64,000 nucleotides of DNA, from assembly GCF_029223545.1 (NCBI RefSeq), contig NZ_CP097870.1, positions 496,001 to 560,000 on the forward strand. Direction: 5' to 3'. Source of the DNA: Thauera sp. GDN1 (GTDB taxonomy: Bacteria; Pseudomonadota; Gammaproteobacteria; Burkholderiales; Rhodocyclaceae). The position numbers and the translations under genes were made by a program. This document shows, in pieces, positions 11,201-21,207 of this stretch (positions are counted from its first letter, which is position 1; every line of letters starts with the position of its first letter). The notes beneath the pieces are model-generated. The model searched no databases and had not been told where the DNA came from. It worked only from the letters and a program-made list of their open reading frames with translations.

Positions 11201-11235
11201 TCTACGATCCCCAAGGAGCCCGTCATCATGTCTGA
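8209..11235 (+). CDS. soxA: Sarcosine oxidase alpha subunit
   Basis: The 1008-residue large subunit has the expected domain order. First comes a ferredoxin-like N-terminal fold lacking cluster cysteines (GYQGYAGDTLASALLANG). Next is an NAD-binding oxidoreductase region (DVLVVGAGPAGLAAALAAA, about residues 170-190). The C-terminal half is related to the aminomethyltransferase (GcvT) fold and binds folate (for example EAVQRECRAVREGVGILD and a C-terminal GMQWCVGYKKPY). It makes methylene-THF at this folate site (family knowledge). The start at ATG 8209 gives a 4-base overlap with soxD. The 3' end overlaps soxG by 8 bases. Length and motifs are intact. Confidence 0.96.
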   Translation: MSQRNRLATGGRIDRKRPLRFTFNGVGYQGYAGDTLASALLANGVDVLNRSFKYARPRGVVTAGADEPNAIVQLGATEAGQVPNVRATQQALYDGLVAKSTNGWPNVNRDVMGVLGQLGGQFMPPGFYYKTFMSPASAWPKYEQYIRKAAGLGRSPVETDPDIYDHMHHHCDVLVVGAGPAGLAAALAAARSGARVILCDEQEEMGGSLLDSRELIDGKPAAEWVGTIIAELAALPDVLLLPRTTANGYHDHNFVTLHERRTEHLADLAPAAAGRRQARARMHKVRAGRVVLATGTHERPLVYARNDVPGNLVAGAVSTYVRRYGVVPGQRLVLSTTNDHAYRAALDWHDAGRQVVAIVDARERPDGDLVAAARSRNIRIITGSAVIEAQGKKRVSAAVVAAIDIDGFRVKGSTSELACDTIASSGGYSPVVHLAAHTGRRPVWREDLLGFVSGGVPGQIPAGGVNGRWTLRDAIADGFEVGVRAAAETGLTASTFTLPTVAPVREGKPVALYQVPHTKPAMRAPKQFVDQQNDVTASGIELATREGFESIEHVKRYTGLGFGTDQGKLGNINGMAIAARVTRQSIPEVGTTVFRPNYTPITFGAIAGRHCNEFFDPRRYTALHGWHVERGAKFEEVGQWMRPWYFPRGNESMHEAVQRECRAVREGVGILDASTLGKIEIQGKDAREFLNRLYTNAWTKLEPGKCRYGLMCKDDGMVMDDGVTACLAENHFHMTTTTGGAAGVLDWMEMWHQTEWPDLEVYFNSTTDHWAAMTVTGPKARLLLAELADIDVSAEAFGYMDWREAKVAGVPARIFRISFTGELSFEINVQANYAMHVWKALFEKGAKYDLTPYGTETMHVLRAEKGFIIIGQETDGSVTPEDLGMQWCVGYKKPYSWIGRRALTRPDTKRDDRKQLVGLKPLDPELVLQEGAQIVLEKEIRIPMPMVGHVTSSYFSPILGHGFALALLKGGSQRIGQTVYLPMADGKVHAAEVVSPVFYDPQGARHHV

Positions 11236-11866
11236 GGTCGCAACTTTCAATGCCCACCCGACGGTGGCAGTCCGGGCCGAGTCTCCGCTCGCTTTCAACC
11301 GAGTCGGCGTGGCCGTGCAGGCTTCTGCGCAGGGCGCGGGGGTGTGCATCCGCGAGCGCGCCCTGCTGGGTCATCTGATCCTGCGTGGCAATGCCGCGGA
11401 CGAGGCCTTCCGCGCCGGGGTCGAGCTTGCGCTCGGCGTGCCGCTGCCGCTGAAGATGGGGACGGTGTCCCGCGACGATGGGCGCGGCGTCAGCGTGCAG
11501 TGGATGTCGCCCGACGAGTGGCTCGTGGTCGTGCCCGAGGGCCAGGACCACGCCACCGAGCTGAGCCTGCGCGGCGCGCTGAGCGGGCACTATGCGGTGA
11601 TCACCGTCAGCGGCGCGCAGACCCTGCTCGAGCTGAGCGGCCCGGACGCCCGCCAGGTGCTGATGAAGTCGGCGGGTTACGACTTCCATCCGAGCAGCTT
11701 CCCGGTCGGCAAGGGGATCAGCACGACGCTTGCCAAGAGCACGGCGGTGATCCGGCGCACCGGCGACACGCAGTGGGAGCTGATCATCCGCCGCAGCTTC
11801 GCCGACTACCTGTACCGCTGGCTGCTCGACGCCAGCGAGGAGTTCGGCGTCTACGTCGCGCGCTGA
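11228..11866 (+). CDS. soxG: Sarcosine oxidase gamma subunit
   Basis: The 212-residue protein matches the SoxG family. It has a GcvT-like small domain with the conserved run SVQWMSPDEWLVVVPEGQ and the later LLELSGPDARQVLMKSAGYDFHP region split over residues about 134-155. SoxG completes the alpha-beta-gamma-delta enzyme. I chose ATG 11228 because it overlaps the soxA stop by 8 bases, as in related operons, and because the 18 upstream codons belong to soxA in another frame. A hairpin lies just after its stop. Confidence 0.93.
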   Translation: MSEVATFNAHPTVAVRAESPLAFNRVGVAVQASAQGAGVCIRERALLGHLILRGNAADEAFRAGVELALGVPLPLKMGTVSRDDGRGVSVQWMSPDEWLVVVPEGQDHATELSLRGALSGHYAVITVSGAQTLLELSGPDARQVLMKSAGYDFHPSSFPVGKGISTTLAKSTAVIRRTGDTQWELIIRRSFADYLYRWLLDASEEFGVYVAR

Positions 11867-11874
11867 TCGGCTCG

Positions 11875-11902
11875 GGCCGGGGTGGAATTGATCGCCCCGG
11901 CC
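11875..11902 (+). other. Stem-loop between soxG and folB-like gene
   Basis: GGCCGGGG (11875-11882) and CCCCGGCC (11895-11902) are exact complements around a 12-base loop, 8 bases after the soxG stop. There is no T-run, so full termination is unlikely. It may reduce read-through or protect the 3' end of the sox message. Confidence 0.4.
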
Positions 11903-11957
11903 GTGCCGGTCACCGAACAACCTTCAACTCGGCACTGACTGGCCGAGGAGACCCTGC

Positions 11958-12407
11958 ATGAATACCGGATCGATCGAGTTTCTCGAACGCATTGCCGTGT
12001 GTGCGACGGACGCTGGGCGCTCGCGCACGGTGGGAGACGACCGCATCTTCGTTCGCGGCTTGCGCGTTGACGCCCTGATTGGCGTGTACGAGTACGAGCG
12101 CCAGCAGCGCCAGCCGCTGCTGATCGACCTCGAGCTCGAACTCGACGGTTCGCGTTGCTGCCACACCGACGACCTGGGCGACGCGGTCGATTACGCCGCC
12201 GTCGTGGCCGCCGTGCACCGGCTGGCGCTGTTCAACCGGCGATTGCTGCTGGAGGCGTTCGCACAGGATCTTGCCGACACCTTGATCAACGATTTCGCGC
12301 TCAACGGTGTTGCGGTGAACATCAGCAAGCCCGGGATCCTGGAGGGCACCGACCAGGTGGGCGTCTCGATCCGCCGTCGTGCCCGCGACGCGGTGCGCGC
12401 GGCCTGA
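11958..12407 (+). CDS. folB: Dihydroneopterin aldolase-family protein (FolB-like) at the end of the sox operon
   Basis: The 149-residue protein carries a FolB/FolX fold after about 25 extra N-terminal residues. By comparison with E. coli FolB, the catalytic positions look intact: Glu in GVYEYE, Tyr in VDYAAV, Glu in LLLEAFAQ and Lys in NISKPGI. FolB converts dihydroneopterin to 6-hydroxymethyldihydropterin in folate synthesis. Its place 91 bases after soxG suggests a dedicated folate supply for the THF-dependent sarcosine oxidase. FolX-type epimerase activity is also possible. A GAGGAG ribosome binding site precedes ATG 11958. A housekeeping folB would be expected elsewhere in the genome (inference). 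Confidence 0.82.
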   Translation: MNTGSIEFLERIAVCATDAGRSRTVGDDRIFVRGLRVDALIGVYEYERQQRQPLLIDLELELDGSRCCHTDDLGDAVDYAAVVAAVHRLALFNRRLLLEAFAQDLADTLINDFALNGVAVNISKPGILEGTDQVGVSIRRRARDAVRAA

Positions 12408-12468
12408 TCAGGCCAATGGCCGGGCCGCTGGACTATAGTGGTACTCCAGTGCCACGAGGAGCGTCGCC

Positions 12469-13092
12469 ATGTCCCGTCCCGTCGTCGAGTTCTGGTTCGA
12501 GTTCGCCAGCACCTATTCCTACCTGTCGGTGATGCGCATCGAGCGCGCGGCGCAGGCGGCCGGCGTGGAGGTGGCGTGGAAGCCCTTCCTGCTCGGGCCG
12601 GTGTTCCTGGCGCTGGGCTGGAACGATTCGCCGTTCAACATCTACCCGCCCAAGGGGCGCTACATGTGGCGCGACCTCGAGCGCCTGTGTGCGCGCGAGG
12701 GCTTGCCTTTCCGGCGGCCGACCCGTTTCCCGCGCAACGGCCTGCTTGCCGCGCGGGTGGCGCTGATCGGGGTCGAGGACGGTTGGGTGGCGCCCTTCGC
12801 GCGTGCGGTGATGACGGCCAATTTCGCCGAGGATCGGGAGATCGGCGAGGCGGCGGTGATCGAGGACATCCTGAGCACGCTGTCGCTGCCGGCGGGCGAG
12901 CTGCTGGCGCGGGCGCAGGCCGACGCCAACAAGCTCGCGCTGCGCAGCCAGACCGAACGCGCGGCCGAACTCGGGCTGTTCGGCGCGCCGAGCTTCCGTG
13001 TCGGCGAGGAGCTGTTCTGGGGCAACGACCGCCTCGACGATGCGCTCGCGTGGGCGAAGCAGCCCGGCCTGCCCGTAGGCGTGGCGGGCTGA
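12469..13092 (+). CDS. 2-hydroxychromene-2-carboxylate isomerase family (DsbA-like fold) protein
   Basis: The 207-residue protein belongs to the DsbA-like thioredoxin-fold group containing NahD and kappa-class glutathione transferases. The start EFWFEFASTYSYLS (Ser in the place of the redox CXXC) and the C-terminal GLFGAPSFRVGEELFWGNDRLD are family hallmarks. NahD isomerises a naphthalene intermediate using glutathione, but no aromatic pathway genes lie here, so the substrate is unknown. A TATAGT -10-like element sits at 12434-12439, and the preceding gene ends within the palindrome GGCCTGATCAGGCC (12401-12414). It is probably a separate transcription unit from the sox operon. Confidence 0.82.
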   Translation: MSRPVVEFWFEFASTYSYLSVMRIERAAQAAGVEVAWKPFLLGPVFLALGWNDSPFNIYPPKGRYMWRDLERLCAREGLPFRRPTRFPRNGLLAARVALIGVEDGWVAPFARAVMTANFAEDREIGEAAVIEDILSTLSLPAGELLARAQADANKLALRSQTERAAELGLFGAPSFRVGEELFWGNDRLDDALAWAKQPGLPVGVAG

Positions 13093-13099
13093 GCCTGCG

Positions 13100-13789
13100 C
13101 TACTTCTTCTTCTGCGCCTGCTCTTCCTCGTACTTGCGGATGCGCTCCTCGTAGCGCGCGCGGTCTTCGGCGGCCTGCTGCGCGCGGCGCGCGGCGGCTT
13201 CCTCGGCCGCGCGGCGTTCGGCGGCGCGTTCCGCGTCGGCCGCGGCACGGGCGCGTGCGGCCTCGGCTTCGGCCGCGCGGCTGGCGGCTTCGCGCTCGGC
13301 GCGGATGCGCTCGGCTTCGGGGGCGGGCACGATGCGGGTGTCCGCGCCGGGGGCGGGGGCCGTCGTCGCCGGCATGGCCGGCAGCGCGCCGGGTGCGGCC
13401 GGTGTCAGCGGCGCGGCGGCGCGGGCGCCGGCTTCGGTCGCCACGCGCTGGCGCTCGGCGAGCGTGATGCGGCGGGCCTCGGCTTCCACGGCGCGGGCGC
13501 GCTGGATCGTCTCCAGGCGCTGCTTCTTGGCCTGGTCGATGCAGCGGTTGACCAGGAAGCGCTCGTAGCAGCCGGGCACGGTGGCCTGGTAGGTGGCTTC
13601 GGCCTCGGCGCGCAGGGCCTTGCCCTCGGCTTCGAGCGCCGCGGCGCGGGCGCGCTCGGCGGCGCGGGCGGCCTCGTCCGGCGTCTGGGCGTGGGCGGGC
13701 AGGGCGGCGGTGGCGAGCAGGGCAGCGAACAGGCCGGCTGCGACGGAACGGCGTGCAATGGCTGAAGACGGCGGGCGGAGACGGATCAT
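13100..13789 (-). CDS. Exported Ala/Arg-rich coiled-coil protein of unknown function
   Basis: From ATG 13789 the 229-residue product begins with a signal peptide (positive start RLRPPSSAIARRS, hydrophobic core, cleavage near AHAQT). The mature part is mostly charged helix rich in Ala, Arg and Glu (residues about 40-110 and 150-229, ending EEEQAQKKK) around a Pro/Ala-rich hinge at about 120-145. A short conserved-looking core, CYERFLVNRCIDQAKKQR (about residues 67-84), contains the only two cysteines and may form a disulfide in the periplasm. I do not recognise a characterised family. Composition alone resembles TolA-like helices, but no TolA domains are present. It is divergent from the ABC-F gene. 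Confidence 0.7.
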   Translation of the reverse strand: MIRLRPPSSAIARRSVAAGLFAALLATAALPAHAQTPDEAARAAERARAAALEAEGKALRAEAEATYQATVPGCYERFLVNRCIDQAKKQRLETIQRARAVEAEARRITLAERQRVATEAGARAAAPLTPAAPGALPAMPATTAPAPGADTRIVPAPEAERIRAEREAASRAAEAEAARARAAADAERAAERRAAEEAAARRAQQAAEDRARYEERIRKYEEEQAQKKK

Positions 13790-13814
13790 GCGAGCGCTTT
13801 CTGGATTCGGGTTT

Positions 13815-13832
13815 CCGGAACCTGCGTTCCGG
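13815..13832. promoter_or_regulatory. CCGGAAC-N4-GTTCCGG inverted repeat in a divergent gap
   Basis: Two exact 7-base arms separated by CTGC lie between the exported coiled-coil gene (leftward) and the ABC-F gene (rightward). A TAGAAT -10-like element for the rightward gene follows at 13852-13857. The repeat could be an operator or a small hairpin in a leader; no T-run is present. Confidence 0.35.
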
Positions 13833-13902
13833 CTTCGATCGGGCTGGCGCGTAGAATAGCGCCTTTGCAACCGTCCGCGGCCCCGAGGCCGTGTATCCGT
13901 TC

Positions 13903-15834
<1,932 letters not shown>

Positions 15835-15979
15835 TCCGGGCGCAGAGCATCGGGTCCGGCGCGTGTACGGACCGGCCCCGGTACGCGCGCATCACCGCGC
15901 CGTCCTCGCCGCGACCCCGTCCGGCCGGCCGTGGGCTGCTAGAATCGCGGCTTTCCGAATCTGCCCTCAGGAGCTCGCG

Positions 15980-16591
15980 GTGCGTATCGTCTGTCTCGAC
16001 CTCGAAGGTGTGCTGGTCCCCGAAATCTGGATCGAATTCGCCGAGCGCACCGGCATCCCGGAGCTGCGCCGCACCACCCGCGACGAGCCGAACTACGACA
16101 CCCTGATGAAGTACCGCCTGGACATCCTGGCGCAGAAGAAGCTCGGCCTGCCCGACATCCAGGAGGTCATCGCCAGCATGGGGCCGATGGAGGGCGCGCG
16201 CGAATTCCTCGACGAATTGCGCGACGCCTACCAGGTGGTGATCCTGTCCGACACCTTCTACGAGTTCGCCAAGCCGCTGATGAAGCAGCTCGGCCTGCCG
16301 ACCCTGTTCTGCCACAGCCTGGAGGCCAACGCCGAGGGCATCCTGGTGAACTACCACCTGCGCATGCCCGACCAGAAGCGCGAGGCGGTCAAGCGCTTCA
16401 AGGAACTCAACTTCAAGGTCGTGGCCGCGGGCGATTCCTACAACGACACCGCGATGCTGGGCGAGGCCCACGGCGGCATCCTGTTCCATCCGCCCGAGAA
16501 CGTGGTGCGCGAGTTCCCGCAGTTCCCGGTGGTGCGCGACTACGCAAGCCTGCGTGCCGAGATCGACAAGGCTTTTGCCAAAGTCGCCTGA
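15980..16591 (+). CDS. thrH: Bifunctional phosphoserine phosphatase/homoserine phosphotransferase
   Basis: The 203-residue HAD-superfamily enzyme matches Pseudomonas ThrH in length and motifs: motif I DLEGVLVPE (second Asp replaced by Glu, as in ThrH), motif II LSDTFYEF, and motif IV GDSYNDTAML. ThrH dephosphorylates phosphoserine and can pass the phosphate to homoserine. The start is GTG 15980 with CAGGAG six bases upstream, and a TAGAAT -10-like element lies at 15940-15945. Its partner downstream is purU, so serine/C1 metabolism is a shared theme. Confidence 0.9.
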   Translation: MRIVCLDLEGVLVPEIWIEFAERTGIPELRRTTRDEPNYDTLMKYRLDILAQKKLGLPDIQEVIASMGPMEGAREFLDELRDAYQVVILSDTFYEFAKPLMKQLGLPTLFCHSLEANAEGILVNYHLRMPDQKREAVKRFKELNFKVVAAGDSYNDTAMLGEAHGGILFHPPENVVREFPQFPVVRDYASLRAEIDKAFAKVA

Positions 16592-16620
16592 CTCCGGCAC
16601 AAGCCGTTCGGCGAGTTGCA

Positions 16621-16660
16621 CGGCCCCCGCTCGCTGCGCTCGCCGCCCCCCAGGAGGCTC
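16621..16660. repeat. Possible degenerate intergenic repeat between thrH and purU
   Basis: The segment is built from CGCTCGCTGCGCTCGC followed by a C-run and CAGGAGG. Similar low-complexity CGCTCGC/C-run segments are common between genes in betaproteobacteria (general recollection, not tested here). A loosely similar C/G-run hairpin follows livK near 30647. It is non-coding and has no clear function. Confidence 0.3.
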
Positions 16661-16693
16661 GGCCTCTCCAACGAACATCGGCAGTACCCCCTC

Positions 16694-17569
<876 letters not shown>

Positions 17570-17605
17570 CCTGGGCCGCGCCTGCCTGCGCCGTGTCGTT
17601 CAATC

Positions 17606-18379
17606 TCAGCGCAGGCGGGCCGCCACCGCCTCGATCGGCGCCGGGCTGACCGAGCTCGGCTGCTGGAAGGGATTGCCCTGGACCAGCACGATGGCCGCGG
17701 TGGGCGCGGCCGCGAGCGCGAACAGCAGCACCGCGACGAAGGCCGCACGCGGACGCTCGATATGCACCGCAGCGCACGACACCAGGGTCAGGAAGCCGAG
17801 GAAGGCCATGCCCAGCCACTTCAGCGGATTCACATGGGTCTGGCTGAGTGCGACGCGCAGGTCGCGGTCGGCACGCGCCTCGCTGGCCTTGCTCAGCATC
17901 AGCGCCTGGGCGTTGCGCCCGGCGCCGTCCTCGACCTCCCTCGCGGCCAGCAGCGTCAGCAGCGTGTCGGCGCGGGCCGGCACCTCCGGATTCTCGGCGC
18001 GGCGGGCGAGCTGCGACCATTCCCCGGCGCTGCCGCGCGCGTAGTTGGCCACCGCGCCGCGCACCCGCTCGCGCAAGGGCGCGGGCAGGGTGTCGGCGAG
18101 GGCGGCGATGCTGCGCAGCGCGTCGGCCTCGCGGTACACCGCATTCATCGCGCGATCGTGCGCGCTCCAGGTGTCGTTGGCCAGGAATGCGAGGGTGAGG
18201 CCGAACAGCACGCCGACGATGTTGATGAAGGGCGGCGCCACGCCCTGCAGCGATTGCAGGCGCGCCGCCCACGGCGAGCGCTGGATCAGCCACTGGAGCA
18301 GCAGCACGGCGACGAGGGTGCCGAGGACGGCGAGCAGGGCGAGTCCGTAATGGTCGTGGATCTGCCAGTCGAGGAGCAT
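17606..18379 (-). CDS. DUF4239 (bestrophin-like) membrane protein
   Basis: The 257-residue protein has two N-terminal membrane helices (LALLAVLGTLVAVLLLQWLI and FINIVGVLFGLTLAFLA), a soluble central helical domain, and two C-terminal helices. Conserved DUF4239 features are FLANDTWSAHDRAMNAVYREADALR after helix 2 and the FNPFQQP-like QGNPFQQP end. The family is described as bestrophin-like, with distant similarity to anion channels; function is not established. I chose ATG 18379 because the 55 upstream codons are non-homologous and Arg/Pro-rich. It is divergent from the thioesterase gene. Confidence 0.8.
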   Translation of the reverse strand: MLLDWQIHDHYGLALLAVLGTLVAVLLLQWLIQRSPWAARLQSLQGVAPPFINIVGVLFGLTLAFLANDTWSAHDRAMNAVYREADALRSIAALADTLPAPLRERVRGAVANYARGSAGEWSQLARRAENPEVPARADTLLTLLAAREVEDGAGRNAQALMLSKASEARADRDLRVALSQTHVNPLKWLGMAFLGFLTLVSCAAVHIERPRAAFVAVLLFALAAAPTAAIVLVQGNPFQQPSSVSPAPIEAVAARLR

Positions 18380-18475
18380 GGCGGCTTCCGTGGGATGACG
18401 AGGCCCCAGTGTACCAATCCGCCGGCCCCCGGCCCGCCCGCGGTCCGTCCCGCACCGCCCCAATCGGGGCGAGGG

Positions 18476-18488
18476 CATGGTTACCATG
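18476..18488. promoter_or_regulatory. CATGGT-T-ACCATG palindrome in a divergent gap
   Basis: A perfect 6-base inverted repeat around one base lies 70 bases upstream of the thioesterase ATG, between divergent genes. A CCCC-N4-GGGG element precedes it. It is short enough to arise by chance, so it is only a weak operator candidate. Confidence 0.25.
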
Positions 18489-18558
18489 TGCGTCGGCACG
18501 GGCAGGGGCGGTCGTCCCGCCGCCGCACGCGAACATTCCAGCAAGGGAGAACGACGAC

Positions 18559-19050
18559 ATGACCCGACACCCCGATCCGGCGCAGGGCCCGGTGCAGTTC
18601 GAGCCGGAGTTCATCGCCGGCGTGCGCGAGCTGTTCGAGCACAGGATCCCCTTCAATGCGCTGCTCGGCCTGAAGATCGACGACATCGGCGGCGAGCGCG
18701 TGCATGGCCACCTCGACATGCGCCATGAGCTGGTCGGCCACTTCGTGCATGACCGCATCCACGGCGGCGTGATTTCCGCCTGCCTCGACGCGATGGGCGG
18801 CCTCGCGGTGATGGCGGCGATCGGCGCCCGCCACCTCGACGAGCCACCCTTCCAGCGCCTGCACCGCTTCGGCAAGCTCGGCACCATCGACCTGCGCGTC
18901 GACTACCTGCGTCCCGGCATCGGCGAGCGCTTCCTGCTCGAGGCCGAGGTGCTGCGCCTGGGCTCGCGGGTGGCGTCGACGCGGATGAGCTTCCTCGACG
19001 TCGAGGGCAAGCTGCTGGCCACCGCTTCGGCGGCCTACATCGTGTCGTGA
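18559..19050 (+). CDS. Thioesterase-like protein (hotdog fold)
   Basis: The 163-residue protein fits the PaaI/YiiD-type hotdog thioesterases. The LGLKIDDI strand is followed by the helix-start motif DRIHGGVISACLDAMGGLA (residues about 70-88) and the strands LRVDYLRPG and LEAEVLRLGSRVA. Such enzymes hydrolyse acyl-CoA; the substrate cannot be told. ATG 18559 is preceded by AAGGGAGA. The next gene (cupin) starts 7 bases after its stop, so the two are probably one operon. Confidence 0.8.
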   Translation: MTRHPDPAQGPVQFEPEFIAGVRELFEHRIPFNALLGLKIDDIGGERVHGHLDMRHELVGHFVHDRIHGGVISACLDAMGGLAVMAAIGARHLDEPPFQRLHRFGKLGTIDLRVDYLRPGIGERFLLEAEVLRLGSRVASTRMSFLDVEGKLLATASAAYIVS

Positions 19051-19057
19051 GTGCCCG

Positions 19058-19432
19058 ATGAGCCCGATCGATGACGCTGCGGCCGGCGATCGCCCGGCCG
19101 CCCGGCCCGCCGCGAACCTGCTCGCCGACCTGCCGCCGCCCGCCGGCAGTGAGATCTTCCAGACCCTGTTCGCCAACCCCGGCTGCCGCGTCGAGCGCAT
19201 CGTCTCGCACGGCCACGCCACCCCGCCCGGCGAATGGTACGACCAGGACGAGGACGAATGGGTGGCGCTGCTGCGCGGCGAGGCCGTGCTGGCGTTCGCC
19301 GACGGCGAGACGATGGCGCTGACGGCGGGGGACTGGGTCGGCATCCCGGCGCGCCGACGGCATCGCGTCGAATCGGTGTCGCAGGATGCGGTGTGGCTGG
19401 CGGTGCATTGCCGCGCCGGCGCGTCCACGTAA
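19058..19432 (+). CDS. Small cupin-domain protein
   Basis: The 124-residue protein is a single cupin barrel: motif 1 is represented by GHATPPGEWYDQDEDEWVAL (His and Glu as likely metal ligands) and motif 2 by GDWVGIPARRRHRVES (His). Relatives include uncharacterised cupins and phosphoribosylaminomonophosphate-like proteins; no enzymatic activity can be assigned. It follows the thioesterase gene by 7 bases. The stop codon runs directly into the A-run of the terminator used from the opposite strand. Confidence 0.8.
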   Translation: MSPIDDAAAGDRPAARPAANLLADLPPPAGSEIFQTLFANPGCRVERIVSHGHATPPGEWYDQDEDEWVALLRGEAVLAFADGETMALTAGDWVGIPARRRHRVESVSQDAVWLAVHCRAGAST

Positions 19433-19456
19433 AAACGGCGCCCCGAAGGGCGCCGT
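19431..19456 (-). terminator. Intrinsic terminator of the torF-glnK-amtB operon
   Basis: ACGGCGCCC (19435-19443) pairs with GGGCGCCGT (19448-19456) around the stable tetraloop CGAA. Read leftward, the stem is followed by five T residues (complement of 19431-19435). It lies 40 bases beyond the amtB stop, which fits a strong rho-independent terminator. It may also act weakly on the rightward cupin transcript. Confidence 0.8.
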
Positions 19457-19495
19457 GCAAGCTCGGGGTCCGAGGCGGACCCCGGCGAGGGACGC

Positions 19496-20827
19496 TCAGT
19501 AGCGGTAGGCGGTCTCGCCGTGCGCGGTGGTGTCGAGGCCCTGGCGCTCGTCCTCTTCGGCCACGCGCAGGCCGACCAGCAGGTCCGCGACCTTGTAGGC
19601 GACGAAGGCGACCACGGCCGACCACACGATGGTCACGATCACGCTCCAGGTCTGGATCCACACCTGCGAGGCGATCGAGAAGTCCTCGGCGCCGGTGCCG
19701 CCCAGGCCGGGGGCCGCGAACACGCCGGTCAGGATCGCGCCGACGATGCCGCCCACGCCATGCACGCCGAACACGTCGAGCGCGTCGTCCGCACCCAGCA
19801 TGTGCTTGAGCCCATTGACGCCCCAGATGCAGATGAAGCCGGACAGCGTGCCGATCACGATCGCGCCCATCGGGCCCACCGAGCCGCAGGCCGGGGTGAT
19901 CGCCACCAGGCCGGCGACCGCACCCGAGGCCGCACCCAGCATCGAGGGCTTGCCCTTGAGCAGCGCCTCGCCCAGCGACCAGGCCAGCACCGCGGCGGCC
20001 GTGGCGACCAGGGTGTTGATGAAGGCGAGCGCGGCGCCAGAGGTGGCCTCGAGGTTGGAGCCGGCGTTGAAGCCGAACCAGCCCACCCACAGCAGCGAGG
20101 CGCCGACCATGGTCAGGGTCAGGCTGTGCGGCGCCAGCGATTCGCGACCGTAGCCGATGCGCTTGCCCACCATGTAGGCGCCCACCAGGCCGGCGATGCC
20201 GGCGTTGATGTGCACCACCGTGCCGCCGGCGAAGTCGAGCGCGCCGTCCTCCAGCAGGTAGCCGCCCGGGCCCCACACCATGTGGCAGATCGGCAGGTAG
20301 CACAGCGTGAACCAGATCACCGAGAAGATCAGCACCGCCGAGAACTTCATGCGCTCGGCGAAGGCGCCGACGATCAGCGCACCGGTGATGCCGGCGAAGG
20401 TGGCCTGGAAGGCGATGAAGGCGAACTCGGGCAGCTTCACGGTCTCGGTGAAGGTGTCGGCGAGCGATTCGATCGTCACCCCGGACAGGAAGACCTTGTC
20501 GAGCGAGCCGATGAAGGGACTCGCCTCGGTGAAGGCCAGGCTGTAGCCGTAGATGGCGAACAGCAGCGCGTTCAGCGAGAACACGGTCATCACCTGCATC
20601 AGCACCGACAGCATGTTCTTGGCGCGCACCAGGCCGCCGTAGAACAGTGCCAGGCCGGGCAGGGCCATCATCAGCACGAGCAGGGTGGCGGTCATGATCC
20701 AGGCCACATCGCCCTTGTTGACCTCGACCGCCGCGGCAGCCGCTTCCTGGGCGAAGGCGCCGCCCGATGCGCCGGCGAGCGCGCCACCGACGGCGACCGC
20801 GGGCAGGAGTGCGAAGAGTTTTTTCAT
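19496..20827 (-). CDS. amtB: Ammonium transporter
   Basis: The 443-residue protein has a signal peptide (KKLFALLPAVAVGGALAG, cleaved near AFAQ) and 11 membrane segments of the Amt/Rh family. Signatures include PGLALFYGGLVRAKN near the start of the mature protein, FAGGTVVHINAGIAGL (one of the twin pore histidines) and DDALDVFGVHGVGGIVGAI (the other). It conducts ammonium into the cell and is blocked by GlnK. It is the last gene of torF-glnK-amtB, 14 bases after glnK, with a GGGAGC ribosome binding site and a terminator just beyond. Confidence 0.95.
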   Translation of the reverse strand: MKKLFALLPAVAVGGALAGASGGAFAQEAAAAAVEVNKGDVAWIMTATLLVLMMALPGLALFYGGLVRAKNMLSVLMQVMTVFSLNALLFAIYGYSLAFTEASPFIGSLDKVFLSGVTIESLADTFTETVKLPEFAFIAFQATFAGITGALIVGAFAERMKFSAVLIFSVIWFTLCYLPICHMVWGPGGYLLEDGALDFAGGTVVHINAGIAGLVGAYMVGKRIGYGRESLAPHSLTLTMVGASLLWVGWFGFNAGSNLEATSGAALAFINTLVATAAAVLAWSLGEALLKGKPSMLGAASGAVAGLVAITPACGSVGPMGAIVIGTLSGFICIWGVNGLKHMLGADDALDVFGVHGVGGIVGAILTGVFAAPGLGGTGAEDFSIASQVWIQTWSVIVTIVWSAVVAFVAYKVADLLVGLRVAEEDERQGLDTTAHGETAYRY

Positions 20828-20841
20828 TTTCCGGTGCTCCC

Positions 20842-21207
<366 letters not shown>

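Noticed and set aside
8122..11349. Very long open frame on the minus strand opposite soxA (1075 codons)
   Set aside because: It is antisense to an intact, motif-rich sarcosine oxidase subunit. High GC with G/C-ending codons leaves opposite frames open by chance, and the translation is His/Asp/Gly-rich with no domain.
12401..12414. Perfect palindrome GGCCTGATCAGGCC at the folB-like stop codon
   Set aside because: It overlaps the coding end, has no loop or T-run, and GC-rich palindromes of this kind are expected by chance here. I do not treat it as a terminator or operator.
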